Position numbers and translations under genes: made by a program. The notes beneath the pieces were generated by a model that saw only the letters and a program-made list of their open reading frames with translations, did not search any database and was not told the DNA's origin. A DNA stretch of 64,000 nt from Candidatus Thiodiazotropha endolucinida (lineage in GTDB: Bacteria > Pseudomonadota > Gammaproteobacteria > Chromatiales > Chromatiaceae). Of the stretch, positions 28,827 through 37,679 are shown piece after piece. The stretch is from the NCBI RefSeq assembly GCF_001715975.1, contig NZ_MARB01000001.1:233910-297909 (forward strand). Reading direction: 5' to 3'. Within the stretch, counting starts at the first letter, position 1; the number at the start of each line of letters is the position of its first letter.

Positions 28827-28907
28827 GAAAACCTGTAACGAGGAATGGGATGTATCCTACAAATTGTTACGGGAACAGAGCAATCCATTGAACTTGGAGG
28901 AGAAGAA

Positions 28908-30677
28908 ATGATGATTTCCCTGCATCGAAAAAGGGTTTTGCTCAAAGCGGTTGCAATATCCGGCATCAGTGCCGCGGTTACCTTTACCGGTACGGCAAAT
29001 GCACGCACGACACAGGCTGAAATAGATGGTGATGCAGCCAGTACACAAGATGTTCTAAGCTGGGGTATGGGCCAACAAGGCCAGCGTTACAGCCCGCTTA
29101 AGAAAATCAATACAGACAACGTTAAGAAACTGGTACCCGCATGGAGTTTCTCATTTGGTGGAGAGAAGCAGCGTGGACAGGAGGCGCAACCGGTTATCAA
29201 GGATGGAAAGATGTTTGTCACGGCATCATATTCCCGTCTTTATGCAATTGACACTAAGACAGGTCAAGAGCTGTGGCAATATGATCATCGTCTCCCTGAC
29301 GGCATCCTGCCTTGTTGCGACGTGGTCAACCGAGGCGCGGCGCTGTATGACGATCTGGTGATTTTCGGAACCTTGGATGCGCGGATTATCGCTCTCCACC
29401 AAGATACCGGAAAGGTCGTCTGGCGTGCGAAGATCGATGATTATAAGGCGGGTTACTCTTTCACGGCAGCGCCTCTGATTGTCAAGGACATGGTTATCAC
29501 GGGTGTCTCTGGAGGTGAATTTGGTGTTATAGGACGTGTAGAGGCACGTGATGCAAAAACCGGTAAACTGCGTTGGATCCGTCCGTCGGTCGAAGGTCAT
29601 ATGGGGCATATCTGGAAAGGTGACAAGAAGATGGAGAACGGTATCACCGGTAAGACCAATGCCACCTGGCCCGGCGATATGTGGAAAACCGGTGGCGCCG
29701 CAACCTGGCAGGGTGGTACCTATGATCATGAAACCGATCTGATCTTTTACGGTACGGGTAATCCCGCACCGTGGAATGCGCATCTGAGGCCTGGCGACAA
29801 TCTCTATTCGACGTCGACCCTGGCTATCGATCCCGATACCGGGAAGATCGTGTGGCACTATCAATACACACCCAATGACGGTTGGGATTATGATGGTGTC
29901 AACGAGCTCGTTTCGTTTAATAGTGGCAGCGACAAGCTGGCGGGTCATGCTGATCGGAACGGCTTTTTCTATGTCCTGGATCGTACCAACGGCAAATTGA
30001 AAAACGCTTTTCCTTTTGTGAACAGGATCGATTGGGCGAAAGGGGTTGACCTGAAGACAGGCCGTCCACTCGAAACCGGTGTGCGTCCGGGTGATCCCAC
30101 CAAGAGCAAAGATGGCAAAAAAGGTGATGTTGTATTTGTCGCACCCTCTTTCCTTGGCGCGAAAAACTGGATGCCAATGGCTTACAGTCCGGATACCGAA
30201 CTCTTCTATGTACCGGCCAATGAGTGGGGCATGGATCTCTGGAATGAACCCATTACCTACAAAAAAGGTGCAGCCTACCTGGGTGCCGGGTTTACCATCA
30301 AACCCCTCAATGATGACTACATCGGTGCATTGCGTGCGGTCAATCCAAAGACTGGAAAAATCGTATGGGAATACAAAAACAACGCACCTCTGTGGGGTGG
30401 CGTGATGACGACGGCCGGCGGATTGGTGTTTACCGGCACGCCAGAAGGTTATCTGAAGGCGTTCGATGCCAAAACCGGAGATGAGTTGTGGAAATTCCAG
30501 ACCGGTTCCGGTGTGGTTGGTTGTCCGGTTACCTGGGAGCAGGATGGTGAGCAATACATCGCCGTACCCTCCGGCTGGGGCGGCGCAGTCCCATTGTGGG
30601 GAGGCGATGTGGCCAAGAAGGTCAAGTACCTGAACCAGGGTGGATCACTCTGGGTCTTCAAGTTGTCTGATGTCTGA
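28908..30677 (+). CDS. Periplasmic PQQ-dependent alcohol dehydrogenase, predicted lanthanide type
   Basis: 589 residues from ATG 28908, preceded by GGAGGAG and opening a signal peptide (cut near ANA); the upstream in-frame start at 28845 lies just after the predicted transcription start. Repeated tryptophan-docking units ([18 protein letters not shown]) build the eight-bladed propeller. Adjacent C136-C137 ([10 protein letters not shown]) form the cofactor-site disulfide. Catalytic D327 sits in WDYDGVNE, and D329, two residues on, is the extra Asp that in XoxF and PedH coordinates a lanthanide; Ca enzymes have Ala or Ser there. The GTGNPAPWN and [10 protein letters not shown] pattern plus a PedF-like cytochrome point to the Ped/Exa branch rather than classical MxaF. 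Substrate is not settled. Confidence 0.93.
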   Translation: MMISLHRKRVLLKAVAISGISAAVTFTGTANARTTQAEIDGDAASTQDVLSWGMGQQGQRYSPLKKINTDNVKKLVPAWSFSFGGEKQRGQEAQPVIKDGKMFVTASYSRLYAIDTKTGQELWQYDHRLPDGILPCCDVVNRGAALYDDLVIFGTLDARIIALHQDTGKVVWRAKIDDYKAGYSFTAAPLIVKDMVITGVSGGEFGVIGRVEARDAKTGKLRWIRPSVEGHMGHIWKGDKKMENGITGKTNATWPGDMWKTGGAATWQGGTYDHETDLIFYGTGNPAPWNAHLRPGDNLYSTSTLAIDPDTGKIVWHYQYTPNDGWDYDGVNELVSFNSGSDKLAGHADRNGFFYVLDRTNGKLKNAFPFVNRIDWAKGVDLKTGRPLETGVRPGDPTKSKDGKKGDVVFVAPSFLGAKNWMPMAYSPDTELFYVPANEWGMDLWNEPITYKKGAAYLGAGFTIKPLNDDYIGALRAVNPKTGKIVWEYKNNAPLWGGVMTTAGGLVFTGTPEGYLKAFDAKTGDELWKFQTGSGVVGCPVTWEQDGEQYIAVPSGWGGAVPLWGGDVAKKVKYLNQGGSLWVFKLSDV

Positions 30678-30691
30678 TTAGCGGGATGGAA

Positions 30692-30721
30692 GGATCGGAT
30701 ATCGAGTTTGATATCCGATCC
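30692..30721. terminator. Perfect 12-bp hairpin after the dehydrogenase gene
   Basis: GGATCGGATATC and GATATCCGATCC pair fully around a 6-nt loop. No T-run follows, so it may protect the dehydrogenase mRNA 3' end or lower expression of downstream genes rather than stop transcription outright. Confidence 0.6.
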
Positions 30722-30862
30722 TGATCCGCGCTCAGCAGTGCTGACCAACCAATTTACAATCCGACACTGACAGATAAATAGCGAAAGAGAAATCTGCCGA
30801 ATGGTTATCAGGCATGATGATCATTCTCAGGCTTTCTGTTTGATTACCTGGAGTATCTCCAC

Positions 30863-31291
30863 ATGCAAATCTCAACACCAATTAAAGTCGGACTCGGTCT
30901 GATATTATCGGCTATCATTGTGGGTAAGGCTTTAGCGCACGGCGATGTGGCGCCTCAGGCCGTTGATACCAAACACCTGCCTCAGTTGGGTGAGGAATGG
31001 CTCGAGGTTAATCCATACAGAGACAATGCGGATGCCGCAAAGACTGGGGCGTCCGCCTATAATCAAAACTGCGCACGATGTCATGGCCTGGGTGCCGTAT
31101 CCGGTGGTATCGCCCCTGATCTGCGTTTACTGCCACCCGAAGATGAGGGTGATGAGTGGTTTATGTATCGTGCCCGCAACGGCGCCGTACGTAACGGAAT
31201 TACCTATATGCCAAAGTTTGAGGGCATCCTTTCACAGGAGGCGCTCTGGTCGATCAGGGCCTGGCTGGTGACCCTGCCGGTTGACGAGTAG
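30863..31291 (+). CDS. Cytochrome c550 of PedF type
   Basis: 142 residues: signal peptide (residues 1-25, ending KALA), the AHGDVAPQAVDTKHLP segment characteristic of PedF cytochromes, and one haem motif C70-A-R-C73-H74. A Met in YMPKFEGIL is the likely sixth ligand. It accepts electrons from the PQQ dehydrogenase in the periplasm and passes them to the terminal oxidase chain. It lies 185 nt downstream of the dehydrogenase past a hairpin and 29 nt before the binding-protein gene. Confidence 0.9.
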   Translation: MQISTPIKVGLGLILSAIIVGKALAHGDVAPQAVDTKHLPQLGEEWLEVNPYRDNADAAKTGASAYNQNCARCHGLGAVSGGIAPDLRLLPPEDEGDEWFMYRARNGAVRNGITYMPKFEGILSQEALWSIRAWLVTLPVDE

Positions 31292-31320
31292 TCATCGAGA
31301 CGTAACAGTGAGAGAGTGAT

Positions 31321-32232
31321 ATGTATAGGATCAAAGACATTTTAATCTTTGCAGCTGCAGTTGCCTCTCTTGTGCTGGCGAGTTCTGCAATAGCCGAGGA
31401 TGAACCCTCTGCATTGGATCGCATCAGAGAGCGTGGCGTCCTGGAGGTTGCGGTATACAATGATTTCCCGCCTTTTTCCTATCGTGATGAACGGGGCAGG
31501 ATTGTCGGAATAGATGCGGACATCGCCCATGCACTTGCCAAATCATTGGGTGTGGCGGCAGCAATAAGGGCGGTGGGTGCTGATGAATCGATGGAAGACG
31601 ACCTGCGTAATAACGTTTGGAAGGGACATTATCTAGGCGGAGGCGTAGCCGATGTGATGCTGCATGTTCCCTACGATGCTGCGTTTGCCGAAGAGAATGA
31701 TCGTGTCATCTTCGTTGCGCCCTATTACCGGGAACAGGTCGTGGTGGCGGTTGAGAAAGGAGTCGGGGCCAATCTCGATCCATTGGACTATTTCAGTCAC
31801 GAAAAGGTGGGCGTTGAGCTGGATACCCTGACAGATTTCTATCTCTTGTCTGCTTACAATGGCAAAATCCGCAATCAGGTTGTCCACTTTTCTAATATAG
31901 GTAAAGCGGTTAACGCCCTGAAAAACGGTGAGGTTGCCGGTGTTGCCGGTCCACGCAGTGAGATTGAGTTCGCCCTGGGGGATCAGGCGGCCAATTATGC
32001 TGTGGGACCGATACAGATGCCTGGCTTGAGTACTTCCGGATGGGATTTGGGTGCCGCGGTGAAACAGGGTAACGGTGCCTTGGCTGACGCAGTGGAAAAG
32101 GCAATGTCTCAACTACGCCAGAGTAGTTCATTGAGTAAGATATTTACGCAGTATCGCTCCACCTATCAATTACCAAGCCGAACCAGGCTGGTAAGGGTTG
32201 AACCTGATGGGCGCATCAGTCAGCGCGATTAA
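31321..32232 (+). CDS. Periplasmic binding protein of the MxaJ/XoxJ/PedG group
   Basis: 303 residues: signal peptide (1-25, SSAIA), then an SBP family 3-like fold (LEVAVYNDFPPFSYRDERG, IVGIDADIAHALAKSLG, GVADVMLHVPYDAAFAE). Quinoprotein operons carry such a protein, which in the XoxJ case is thought to help activate the dehydrogenase rather than act in transport. No permease is next to it, which agrees with that view. It overlaps the following gene. Confidence 0.85.
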   Translation: MYRIKDILIFAAAVASLVLASSAIAEDEPSALDRIRERGVLEVAVYNDFPPFSYRDERGRIVGIDADIAHALAKSLGVAAAIRAVGADESMEDDLRNNVWKGHYLGGGVADVMLHVPYDAAFAEENDRVIFVAPYYREQVVVAVEKGVGANLDPLDYFSHEKVGVELDTLTDFYLLSAYNGKIRNQVVHFSNIGKAVNALKNGEVAGVAGPRSEIEFALGDQAANYAVGPIQMPGLSTSGWDLGAAVKQGNGALADAVEKAMSQLRQSSSLSKIFTQYRSTYQLPSRTRLVRVEPDGRISQRD

Positions 32233-32800
32233 CAGTCGGGGTTGGCACAGCTGGTTCATTATCATTCTACTGTCTGGGATCGCAGAAGTAGGGACGGTGG
32301 AAGCCGTCGAAGAGCACTACCGCATAAGTGCTGAAAATCAGCACAAGGAGTTGATACCGCTTGGAGCATTAATATTGGTGGATAGCGCAAATGGTCAAGA
32401 CTATCGCATCGAATGGGATGAGGCGCAGTTTGAAAATCACTTCCTCTCCATGCGTCCATTCAAGTGTCTCCCACACCCGGTCCAGTTAATATGCCATCTG
32501 CCTTATCCATATGAAATCGAGCGCAAGATTGACAACGATGACCTTACCGATCTGGAGTATGACATGCTGTTTCTGCATAAGACTCCCCAGGAATACGGCA
32601 TCAATGCCTGGAACGGACTCTACTTCAAATTTCAACGCGACCGGAATGGATTCGCCGGCGAGCTGAGAGAGACCGATCTGAATGTGTTGCAGGCTCCCCC
32701 GGAAGAGGGTGATCTTCGTCCCATCGATCCGGATGCCTTGTACGAACCGTCCGATAAGCATTGGTTGCGTCGCATCATAATCGAACCGGTCGGATCCTAA
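32207..32800 (+). CDS. Unknown exported protein in the quinoprotein operon
   Basis: 197 residues from ATG 32207 (an in-frame TTG lies three codons earlier), overlapping the binding-protein gene by 26 nt. A hydrophobic segment at about 13-30 (WFIIILLSGIAEVGTVEAV) is a probable signal peptide. The mature protein has two Cys (RPFKCLPHPVQLICHLPYPYEIERK) that could form a disulfide, and is otherwise charged. I know no family name. Its fixed place among cytochrome, binding protein and SoxYZ-like carrier suggests a periplasmic accessory of PQQ dehydrogenase. Confidence 0.75.
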   Translation: MGASVSAINSRGWHSWFIIILLSGIAEVGTVEAVEEHYRISAENQHKELIPLGALILVDSANGQDYRIEWDEAQFENHFLSMRPFKCLPHPVQLICHLPYPYEIERKIDNDDLTDLEYDMLFLHKTPQEYGINAWNGLYFKFQRDRNGFAGELRETDLNVLQAPPEEGDLRPIDPDALYEPSDKHWLRRIIIEPVGS

Positions 32801-32811
32801 GGGGCCATAAT

Positions 32812-33600
32812 GTGAAGTCGATAGGCCAACATTTATTTCTCTCCTGTGTCTTCCTCTGCTGCCTTGTAAATCCAAGCTACGCGCAACAGGGTCAAACCGA
32901 TCCGTTGAATTCGCCGATGTGGGAGGATATGCGCCGATCCCTATTGGGCGGTGCCGCAGTGGTTTTTGATGACAGGGTTCAGGTATTGGCGCCCGTCGAT
33001 GCGGAAGATTCGATGAATGTACCGGTCCTGGTGGATGCGTCGGCATTGGGTGAGGTCTCGAAGATCGTGGTGTTCGCGGAACTCAATCCCATCCATAAGG
33101 TGCTTGAATTGGAACCGCTTCAGGCCAAGCCTATTATCGGATTTCGCATCAAAGTGCAGCAGGCCACGCCGGTCCGGGCAGCGGCGCTTGCTGGTGACGG
33201 TCGATGGTATGTAGGTGGACGGATCGTCGATGCGGCTGGCGGTGGTTGCACCCTGCCCAGTATCGGTAGTGAAAACAGTGATTGGGCCAGCCGCATGGGA
33301 GAGGTTGCCGGCAGACTCTGGTCAAATCAAGATTCCACGCGCCTGCGAATGCGCGTCATGCATCCCATGGATACCGGATTAGTGCCGGGTATACCGGCAT
33401 TCTACATCGACCATTTGGAATTTCACGATGCGAACGGGGAGATACTCTCCCGCCTGTCCCTGCATGAACCGGTCTCTGAAAATCCCGTTCTCACACTCGA
33501 TCTGCCGAGGCGTGATTCAGTAACCGTAGTGGGGGCGGATAATAACGGTAATCCAGTCAATGCACGGTTTTTGCCTGGTAAGCATGAGGTGGAAAAATAG
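32812..33600 (+). CDS. Quinoprotein dehydrogenase-associated SoxYZ-like carrier protein
   Basis: 262 residues from GTG 32812, preceded by AAGGGG and opening a signal peptide (HLFLSCVFLCCLVNPSYA). The N-terminal half resembles SoxY and the C-terminal half SoxZ; they join at a GGGC146 motif comparable to the carrier cysteine of SoxY, here internal. Proteins of this fused type occur with PQQ dehydrogenases and a zinc hydrolase in a proposed relay system. The cargo is unknown. It overlaps the hydrolase gene by 1 nt. A longer frame from 32761 would run into the upstream coding region and is less likely. Confidence 0.85.
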   Translation: MKSIGQHLFLSCVFLCCLVNPSYAQQGQTDPLNSPMWEDMRRSLLGGAAVVFDDRVQVLAPVDAEDSMNVPVLVDASALGEVSKIVVFAELNPIHKVLELEPLQAKPIIGFRIKVQQATPVRAAALAGDGRWYVGGRIVDAAGGGCTLPSIGSENSDWASRMGEVAGRLWSNQDSTRLRMRVMHPMDTGLVPGIPAFYIDHLEFHDANGEILSRLSLHEPVSENPVLTLDLPRRDSVTVVGADNNGNPVNARFLPGKHEVEK

Positions 33601-34544
33601 TGTTGCCGCTGCGTATTGTGATAATCCTATACTGCTTATGTTTCCTCGCTCCGGCATGGGGAGCCAAGGAATATGGCTTGAAACCACTTGAGATCGCACC
33701 CGGTACCTACGTGCTGCTGGGTGTAAATGAACATTTCAATTTCAGTAACGGGGGTAATATCGTCAATGTCGGTTTTATCGTAACGGACGATGGCGTGATC
33801 GTGATCGATAGCGGGCCATCCCGCTTCTATGGTGAACAGTTGCGCGCAGCCATTGGCAGGATTACGGATCGACCGATTTTGAAGCTCTTCAATACCCACC
33901 TGCACCCGGATCATATCCTCGGTAATCAGGCCTTCGAGGATGTCCCCATAGCCGCCCTGGCGGGTACCGTTGAGGGTATCCGTGAACAGGGTGAACTGTT
34001 CAACGACAGTATGTACCGTCTGGCGGGCGCCTGGATGGCGGGTACCCGGGTTGTGGTACCGACCGAAATCGTTAAACCTGGTTTTGTAGAGATCGGAGGC
34101 CACCGTCTTGAATTGATTGAGCTTGCTGGTCACTCCCATGCCGACCTGGTGATTCTCGATCATGCGACCGGGGTGTTGTTTGCCGCGGATGTTGTCTTTC
34201 ATGGGCGTACACCCACCACGCCCCATGCCGATGTGGGACAATGGTTACAGGCACTTGATACGATAGCCGGGCTTGATTTCAAGCTGCTGGTGCCTGGACA
34301 CGGCAGTGTAGTCACGGATGCCGGGGCAATCGCACAGACGCGAAATTACCTGCAATGGTTGACAACCCGTCTGAACAAGGCTGCGGAACAGGGGATGAGC
34401 ATGGCCGAAGTACTGCAACCTGATGCACCCCCATCGATTAAGGAACTGGCCGTCTTTCACGAGGAGTATCAACGCTCGGTCGTCCATCTGTTTCCGGAGA
34501 TTGAGGCGAAGGTGCTGGAGCGGGGCAGGGTGGTGCAAGAGTGA
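33600..34544 (+). CDS. Quinoprotein relay system zinc metallohydrolase (MBL fold)
   Basis: 314 residues: signal peptide (1-20, LCFLAPAWG), then a metallo-beta-lactamase fold with NTHLHPDHILGN as the HxHxDH zinc site, a later His in LAGHSHADLVIL, Asp in LFAADVVFHG and His in LVPGHGSVV. These are the usual two-zinc ligands. It is the partner of the SoxYZ-like carrier in quinoprotein operons and would act on a carrier-bound group in the periplasm. GTG start shares one base with the preceding stop. Confidence 0.88.
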   Translation: MLPLRIVIILYCLCFLAPAWGAKEYGLKPLEIAPGTYVLLGVNEHFNFSNGGNIVNVGFIVTDDGVIVIDSGPSRFYGEQLRAAIGRITDRPILKLFNTHLHPDHILGNQAFEDVPIAALAGTVEGIREQGELFNDSMYRLAGAWMAGTRVVVPTEIVKPGFVEIGGHRLELIELAGHSHADLVILDHATGVLFAADVVFHGRTPTTPHADVGQWLQALDTIAGLDFKLLVPGHGSVVTDAGAIAQTRNYLQWLTTRLNKAAEQGMSMAEVLQPDAPPSIKELAVFHEEYQRSVVHLFPEIEAKVLERGRVVQE

Positions 34545-34550
34545 CCCGGC

Positions 34551-35129
34551 ATGAGAATGCGCACCTTTGCCGAGACAATCCTATGCGCCATTCTTTCGTT
34601 ACAGCCTGCCGTCACGCTTGCGACCGATAGTCCGCTCTTTTCACCGGACGGTTACCGCATTGCCCGTTATCGCGCACCTCTGCCCGAGGTGCCGCCCGCC
34701 GGAAAACGCCTCGATACCCGGTTGCTTGTCGAATTGATACGTCGGCAGAATCCGTTGTTACTGGATGTCCAGGCAATCACCCTGCGTCCGGAGACGGAGG
34801 AGTTCGGTATCGCCTGGCTACCGAGCAGGCAGAGATGGCATATACCGGGAAGTACCTGGTTGCCGAATGTGGGATATGGCTATCTCGATTCACGCATGCA
34901 TGCCTATATGCAAAACAACCTTGAACGCCTCACCCTGGGTGACAGGGATAGAGCGCTGGTCTTCTATTGTGTGGTCGACTGTTGGATGTCCTGGAACGCC
35001 GTAAAGCGGGCAGATGCCCTGGGCTATCGAAATCTCTATTGGTATCCGGAAGGCAGTGACGGATGGCATGAGGCGGGATTGAAACTCGTCCCCGGCGTTC
35101 CGGTCCCTTTCAAATTGAGTGAAAAATGA
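34551..35129 (+). CDS. PQQ-catabolism-associated rhodanese-like protein with CxxxCW motif
   Basis: 192 residues: signal peptide (about 1-25), then a rhodanese-like domain. The FYCVVDCWMSWNAVKRA segment near residue 140 is the hallmark of the family annotated as PQQ-dependent catabolism-associated CXXCW motif protein. In rhodaneses the active-site Cys carries a persulfide. The place at the end of the quinoprotein operon, next to the SoxYZ-like carrier and MBL hydrolase, supports periplasmic sulfur-based chemistry linked to alcohol oxidation. A repeat element starts 11 nt past its stop. Confidence 0.88.
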   Translation: MRMRTFAETILCAILSLQPAVTLATDSPLFSPDGYRIARYRAPLPEVPPAGKRLDTRLLVELIRRQNPLLLDVQAITLRPETEEFGIAWLPSRQRWHIPGSTWLPNVGYGYLDSRMHAYMQNNLERLTLGDRDRALVFYCVVDCWMSWNAVKRADALGYRNLYWYPEGSDGWHEAGLKLVPGVPVPFKLSEK

Positions 35130-35139
35130 CGGGTAATTC

Positions 35140-35285
35140 CTAGGGCCTGTAAACACTAATCCTATTGGTCCTGTTGCCTTAAAAAAAGCGCAAATCGCGG
35201 CGCGTGAGTGGGGGCGATTATGCCAAATGAATCACGAGCTATGACGAGTGGTGAATTTCAGGCACAACCCGTAGGTCTTATTGCC
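35140..35285. repeat. Decayed terminal-inverted-repeat element, copy A2
   Basis: Begins CTAGGGCCTGTAAACACTAAT and follows copy A1 (21227) with substitutions and deletions through the internal block GGCACAACCCGTAGGTCT. The far terminal repeat is missing. Its right part covers the last codons and the stop of the TetR gene on the opposite strand. The boundary near 35285 is approximate. Confidence 0.75.
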
Positions 35286-35896
35286 ACTATCTCGCTCACC
35301 GAGGTCGGCATCATGCCGTGCCACATACAGTCGATCAGTTCGTCATACAGATTGGGCAGAGGTTCCTTAAGCACACCGTCAAGACGCAGATGGATCAAGC
35401 GGATGGCGCCGCCGAAGATGTTGGAGGCGACGACCCAAGGATCACCTCGCCGGATCTCGCCCGACTCTATCCCCTTCTGCACGATGTCCCGCATTGTCTT
35501 GAAAGGGGTGGAGCTGCAGATCGGGGGTTCATCGGGCAGGAACTCATGGTGTTTGGCATGTAGTACGTAGGAGACGATATTGCGTTTTGTTTCGGTGTAT
35601 TCAAAGAGCAGGTAGATGATACGGTTGCAGCTCTCCCGAAAACTCAGATCCTCAGCGATGACATCCTCCACCAACTCCTCCATCTCCCTGATCAGATGGT
35701 AGAAGAGCGCCTTGGCAACGCCCTCTTTACCGCCGAAATGGTTGTAGATAGAGCCGATACTGACGTTGGCCTGTTTCTGGATGTCGTGTATCGAGACGTT
35801 GTGAAAGCCCCTTTCGACAAAGAGGTCGAGGGCTGTGCTCAAAATACGGCAGTCCACAGGGGCGTTGGCCGGGGTGATTTTTTTAAGATGCGGCAT
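35258..35896 (-). CDS. TetR-family repressor, divergent from the methanethiol oxidase operon
   Basis: 212 residues from ATG 35896 (AGGAA upstream); a longer frame to 36049 would cross the promoter region. The N-terminal helix-turn-helix is typical (ILSTALDLFVERGFHNVSIHDIQKQANVSIGSIYNHFGGKEGVAKA), and the remaining helices form the ligand domain (EFTETKRNIVSYVLHAKHHEF). It lies head to head with the methanethiol oxidase gene. A perfect 18-bp palindrome between the two (35957-35974) is its likely operator, and a related site lies at 40241. Its C-terminal tail AIRPTGCA and stop codon come from the adjoining repeat element A2, so the original end may have been replaced. Confidence 0.88.
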   Translation of the reverse strand: MPHLKKITPANAPVDCRILSTALDLFVERGFHNVSIHDIQKQANVSIGSIYNHFGGKEGVAKALFYHLIREMEELVEDVIAEDLSFRESCNRIIYLLFEYTETKRNIVSYVLHAKHHEFLPDEPPICSSTPFKTMRDIVQKGIESGEIRRGDPWVVASNIFGGAIRLIHLRLDGVLKEPLPNLYDELIDCMWHGMMPTSVSEIVAIRPTGCA

Positions 35897-35926
35897 GTGG
35901 GTTCCTATCGGTATATTTTGTCGGCA

Positions 35927-35932
35927 ATTATA
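35927..35932 (-). promoter_or_regulatory. Predicted -10 element of the TetR gene
   Basis: On the minus strand TATAAT is preceded by GGG and, 19 bp upstream, by TTGTCA, which overlaps the edge of the operator palindrome. Repressor on the operator would therefore also block its own gene. Confidence 0.55.
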
Positions 35933-35950
35933 CCCAGCATAGTAAAAAAT

Positions 35951-35979
35951 TTGACAAGAATGAATATTCATTCTATTTT
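35951..35979 (+). promoter_or_regulatory. Promoter of the methanethiol oxidase operon with TetR operator in its spacer
   Basis: TTGACA (35951-35956), a 17-bp spacer and TATTTT (35974-35979) form a sigma70-type promoter. The palindrome AGAATGAATATTCATTCT (35957-35974) fills the spacer exactly, the classic place for a repressor to exclude RNA polymerase. Predicted start near 35987, about 210 nt before the ATG at 36196. Confidence 0.75.
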
Positions 35980-36195
35980 TCCTTTTAGCCGCGTACCTCA
36001 CTGCCTGCTGTAGCGCAGCGGGACTAGGGAGAGTGAAGACGGTTTTCATGCCGGAGGATCATCGGCAAATAAGCGTAATGAGTAGTATTTCCAGACTGTG
36101 CAGAGTAGCGCACGGTCATTTTAGGCCAACTGCAGGAGGAGGGCTGAGGTAACGCACGATAGCAGTAATAATTAATACCAACGGAGGTTGAAATT

Positions 36196-37584
36196 ATGAG
36201 GCCATTCAATAAAAAGCCCGCCAAATCCATTGCCTTGGCATCCGCCCTGGCTCTCGGGACCACCCTATTCGGTGCGGTTCTGCCCCTGCAAGCCGATGAA
36301 ACATGCCAGTCACCCTACATGGCCAAGATTGTCGGCCAGGAGGATTTCGTCTATGTCTGGACCCTTGGCATCGAGGGATTGGGCGACGGACAGGACAAGC
36401 TGGTGACCATTGACGTCAATCCGAAATCATCCAACTACGGCAAGGTGGTCCACAGCCTGTCGGTGGGTGGTCGCAACGAGGCCCATCACTCCGGCTTCAC
36501 CGATGACCGGCACTATCTCTGGGCAGGCGGTCTCGATACCAATAAACTCTTCATATTCGATGTGCACAGCGATCCGGCCAAGCCCAAGCTGCATAAGGTC
36601 ATAACCGATTTTGTGGAGAAGAGTGGCGGCGTGGTCGGTCCCCATACCACCTATGCCCTGCCGGGACGTATCATGATCACCGGTCTTTCCAACAACAAGG
36701 ATCACGGCGGCCGCACCGCCCTGGTTGAATACACCAACGAGGGTGAGTATGTGGCAACCCACTGGATGCCCACGGATCAGAACCTGCGTGGCGCGGAGAA
36801 GACCGGCAAATACGCCGACGGTTACAACTATGATGTGCGCGTATTGCCGCGGCGTAACATCATGCTCACCTCCTCGTTCACAGGCTGGTCCAACTACATG
36901 ATGGACTTCGGTAAGATGCTGCAGGACAAGGAAGCGATGAAACGCTTCGGTAACACCGTAGTCTTGTGGAACCTGCACAGCAAGAAACCGAAAAAGGTCT
37001 TCGACGTACCCGGTGCGCCGCTGGAGATCCGTTGTGCCTGGCAGCCGAACCATAACTGGTGTGTCACCTCCACGGCACTCACCTCCAAGCTGCACCTGAT
37101 CTATGAGGATGAGAACGGCGAGTGGCAGGCCAAGGCCGTGGCCGATATCGGTGATCCTTCCAAGGTGCCGTTGCCGGTGGATATCTCCATCAGTTCCGAC
37201 GACAGCCGGCTCTGGGTCAACACCTTCATGGACGGCAAGACACGGCTCTTCGACATGACCGATCCGCACAATCCCAAACAGGTCTACGAGAAGAAGATCG
37301 GCCGCCAGGTCAATATGGCCTCCTCCAGCTGGGACAGTACCCGTATCTATTACACCTCTTCGCTGTTGGCCAACTGGGATAAGAAGGGCGAGGATAATGA
37401 ACAATTCTTCAAAAGCTATGTCTGGGACGGCAGCAAGCTGGTGGAGAAGTTCGCTATCGACTTCAATAAGGAGAAACTCGGCCGCGCCCACCAGATGCGT
37501 TTCGGCGCTTACTCCCTCTACGGCGCAGTCAGGCCTGAGGAGAGGGAGGTCTCCGTGGCCAGCCTGGAGCCCATCAGTAAATGA
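36196..37584 (+). CDS. mtoX: Periplasmic methanethiol oxidase (SBP56 / SELENBP1 family)
   Basis: 462 residues. Signal peptide at about 1-33 (ending LPLQA). Family signatures are visible: EAHHSGF near residue 95, VVGPHTTYALPGRIMITGLS near 150, PLEIRCAWQPNHNWC and the C-terminal RAHQMRFGAYS; His residues of these motifs are the supposed copper ligands. MtoX oxidises methanethiol to formaldehyde, H2S and H2O2, a step in DMS and DMSP breakdown. The following SCO and MauG-type genes match the set reported next to mtoX in Hyphomicrobium. GGAGG precedes the ATG. Expression is probably released when the TetR protein at 35258 meets its inducer. Confidence 0.93.
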   Translation: MRPFNKKPAKSIALASALALGTTLFGAVLPLQADETCQSPYMAKIVGQEDFVYVWTLGIEGLGDGQDKLVTIDVNPKSSNYGKVVHSLSVGGRNEAHHSGFTDDRHYLWAGGLDTNKLFIFDVHSDPAKPKLHKVITDFVEKSGGVVGPHTTYALPGRIMITGLSNNKDHGGRTALVEYTNEGEYVATHWMPTDQNLRGAEKTGKYADGYNYDVRVLPRRNIMLTSSFTGWSNYMMDFGKMLQDKEAMKRFGNTVVLWNLHSKKPKKVFDVPGAPLEIRCAWQPNHNWCVTSTALTSKLHLIYEDENGEWQAKAVADIGDPSKVPLPVDISISSDDSRLWVNTFMDGKTRLFDMTDPHNPKQVYEKKIGRQVNMASSSWDSTRIYYTSSLLANWDKKGEDNEQFFKSYVWDGSKLVEKFAIDFNKEKLGRAHQMRFGAYSLYGAVRPEEREVSVASLEPISK

Positions 37585-37595
37585 TATAGGCAATC

Positions 37596-37660
37596 CCGGA
37601 TGCCTAACAGGCATCCGCGGGAAGGCAACCCTGTCGGACGTCAGACCTCTGCCGGGGTTG
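37596..37660. repeat. Two intercistronic hairpins between mtoX and the SCO-MauG gene
   Basis: GGATGCC / GGCATCC around a 5-nt loop (37599-37617) is followed by a longer-range pair GGCAACCC / GGGTTGCC (about 37624-37662). Neither has a T-run. They probably set mRNA ratio or stability between the oxidase and its maturation proteins. Confidence 0.6.
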
Positions 37661-37679
37661 CCGCTGCCTGAGAATACCT

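Noticed and set aside
29226-30554. 442-codon frame on the minus strand opposite the PQQ dehydrogenase
   Set aside because: It is the antisense shadow of a clear dehydrogenase gene, with no recognisable domain or ribosome site.
36427-37614. 395-codon frame on the minus strand opposite mtoX
   Set aside because: Antisense shadow; composition (Ile, Val, Gly, His rich, no motif) reflects codon bias of the coding strand.
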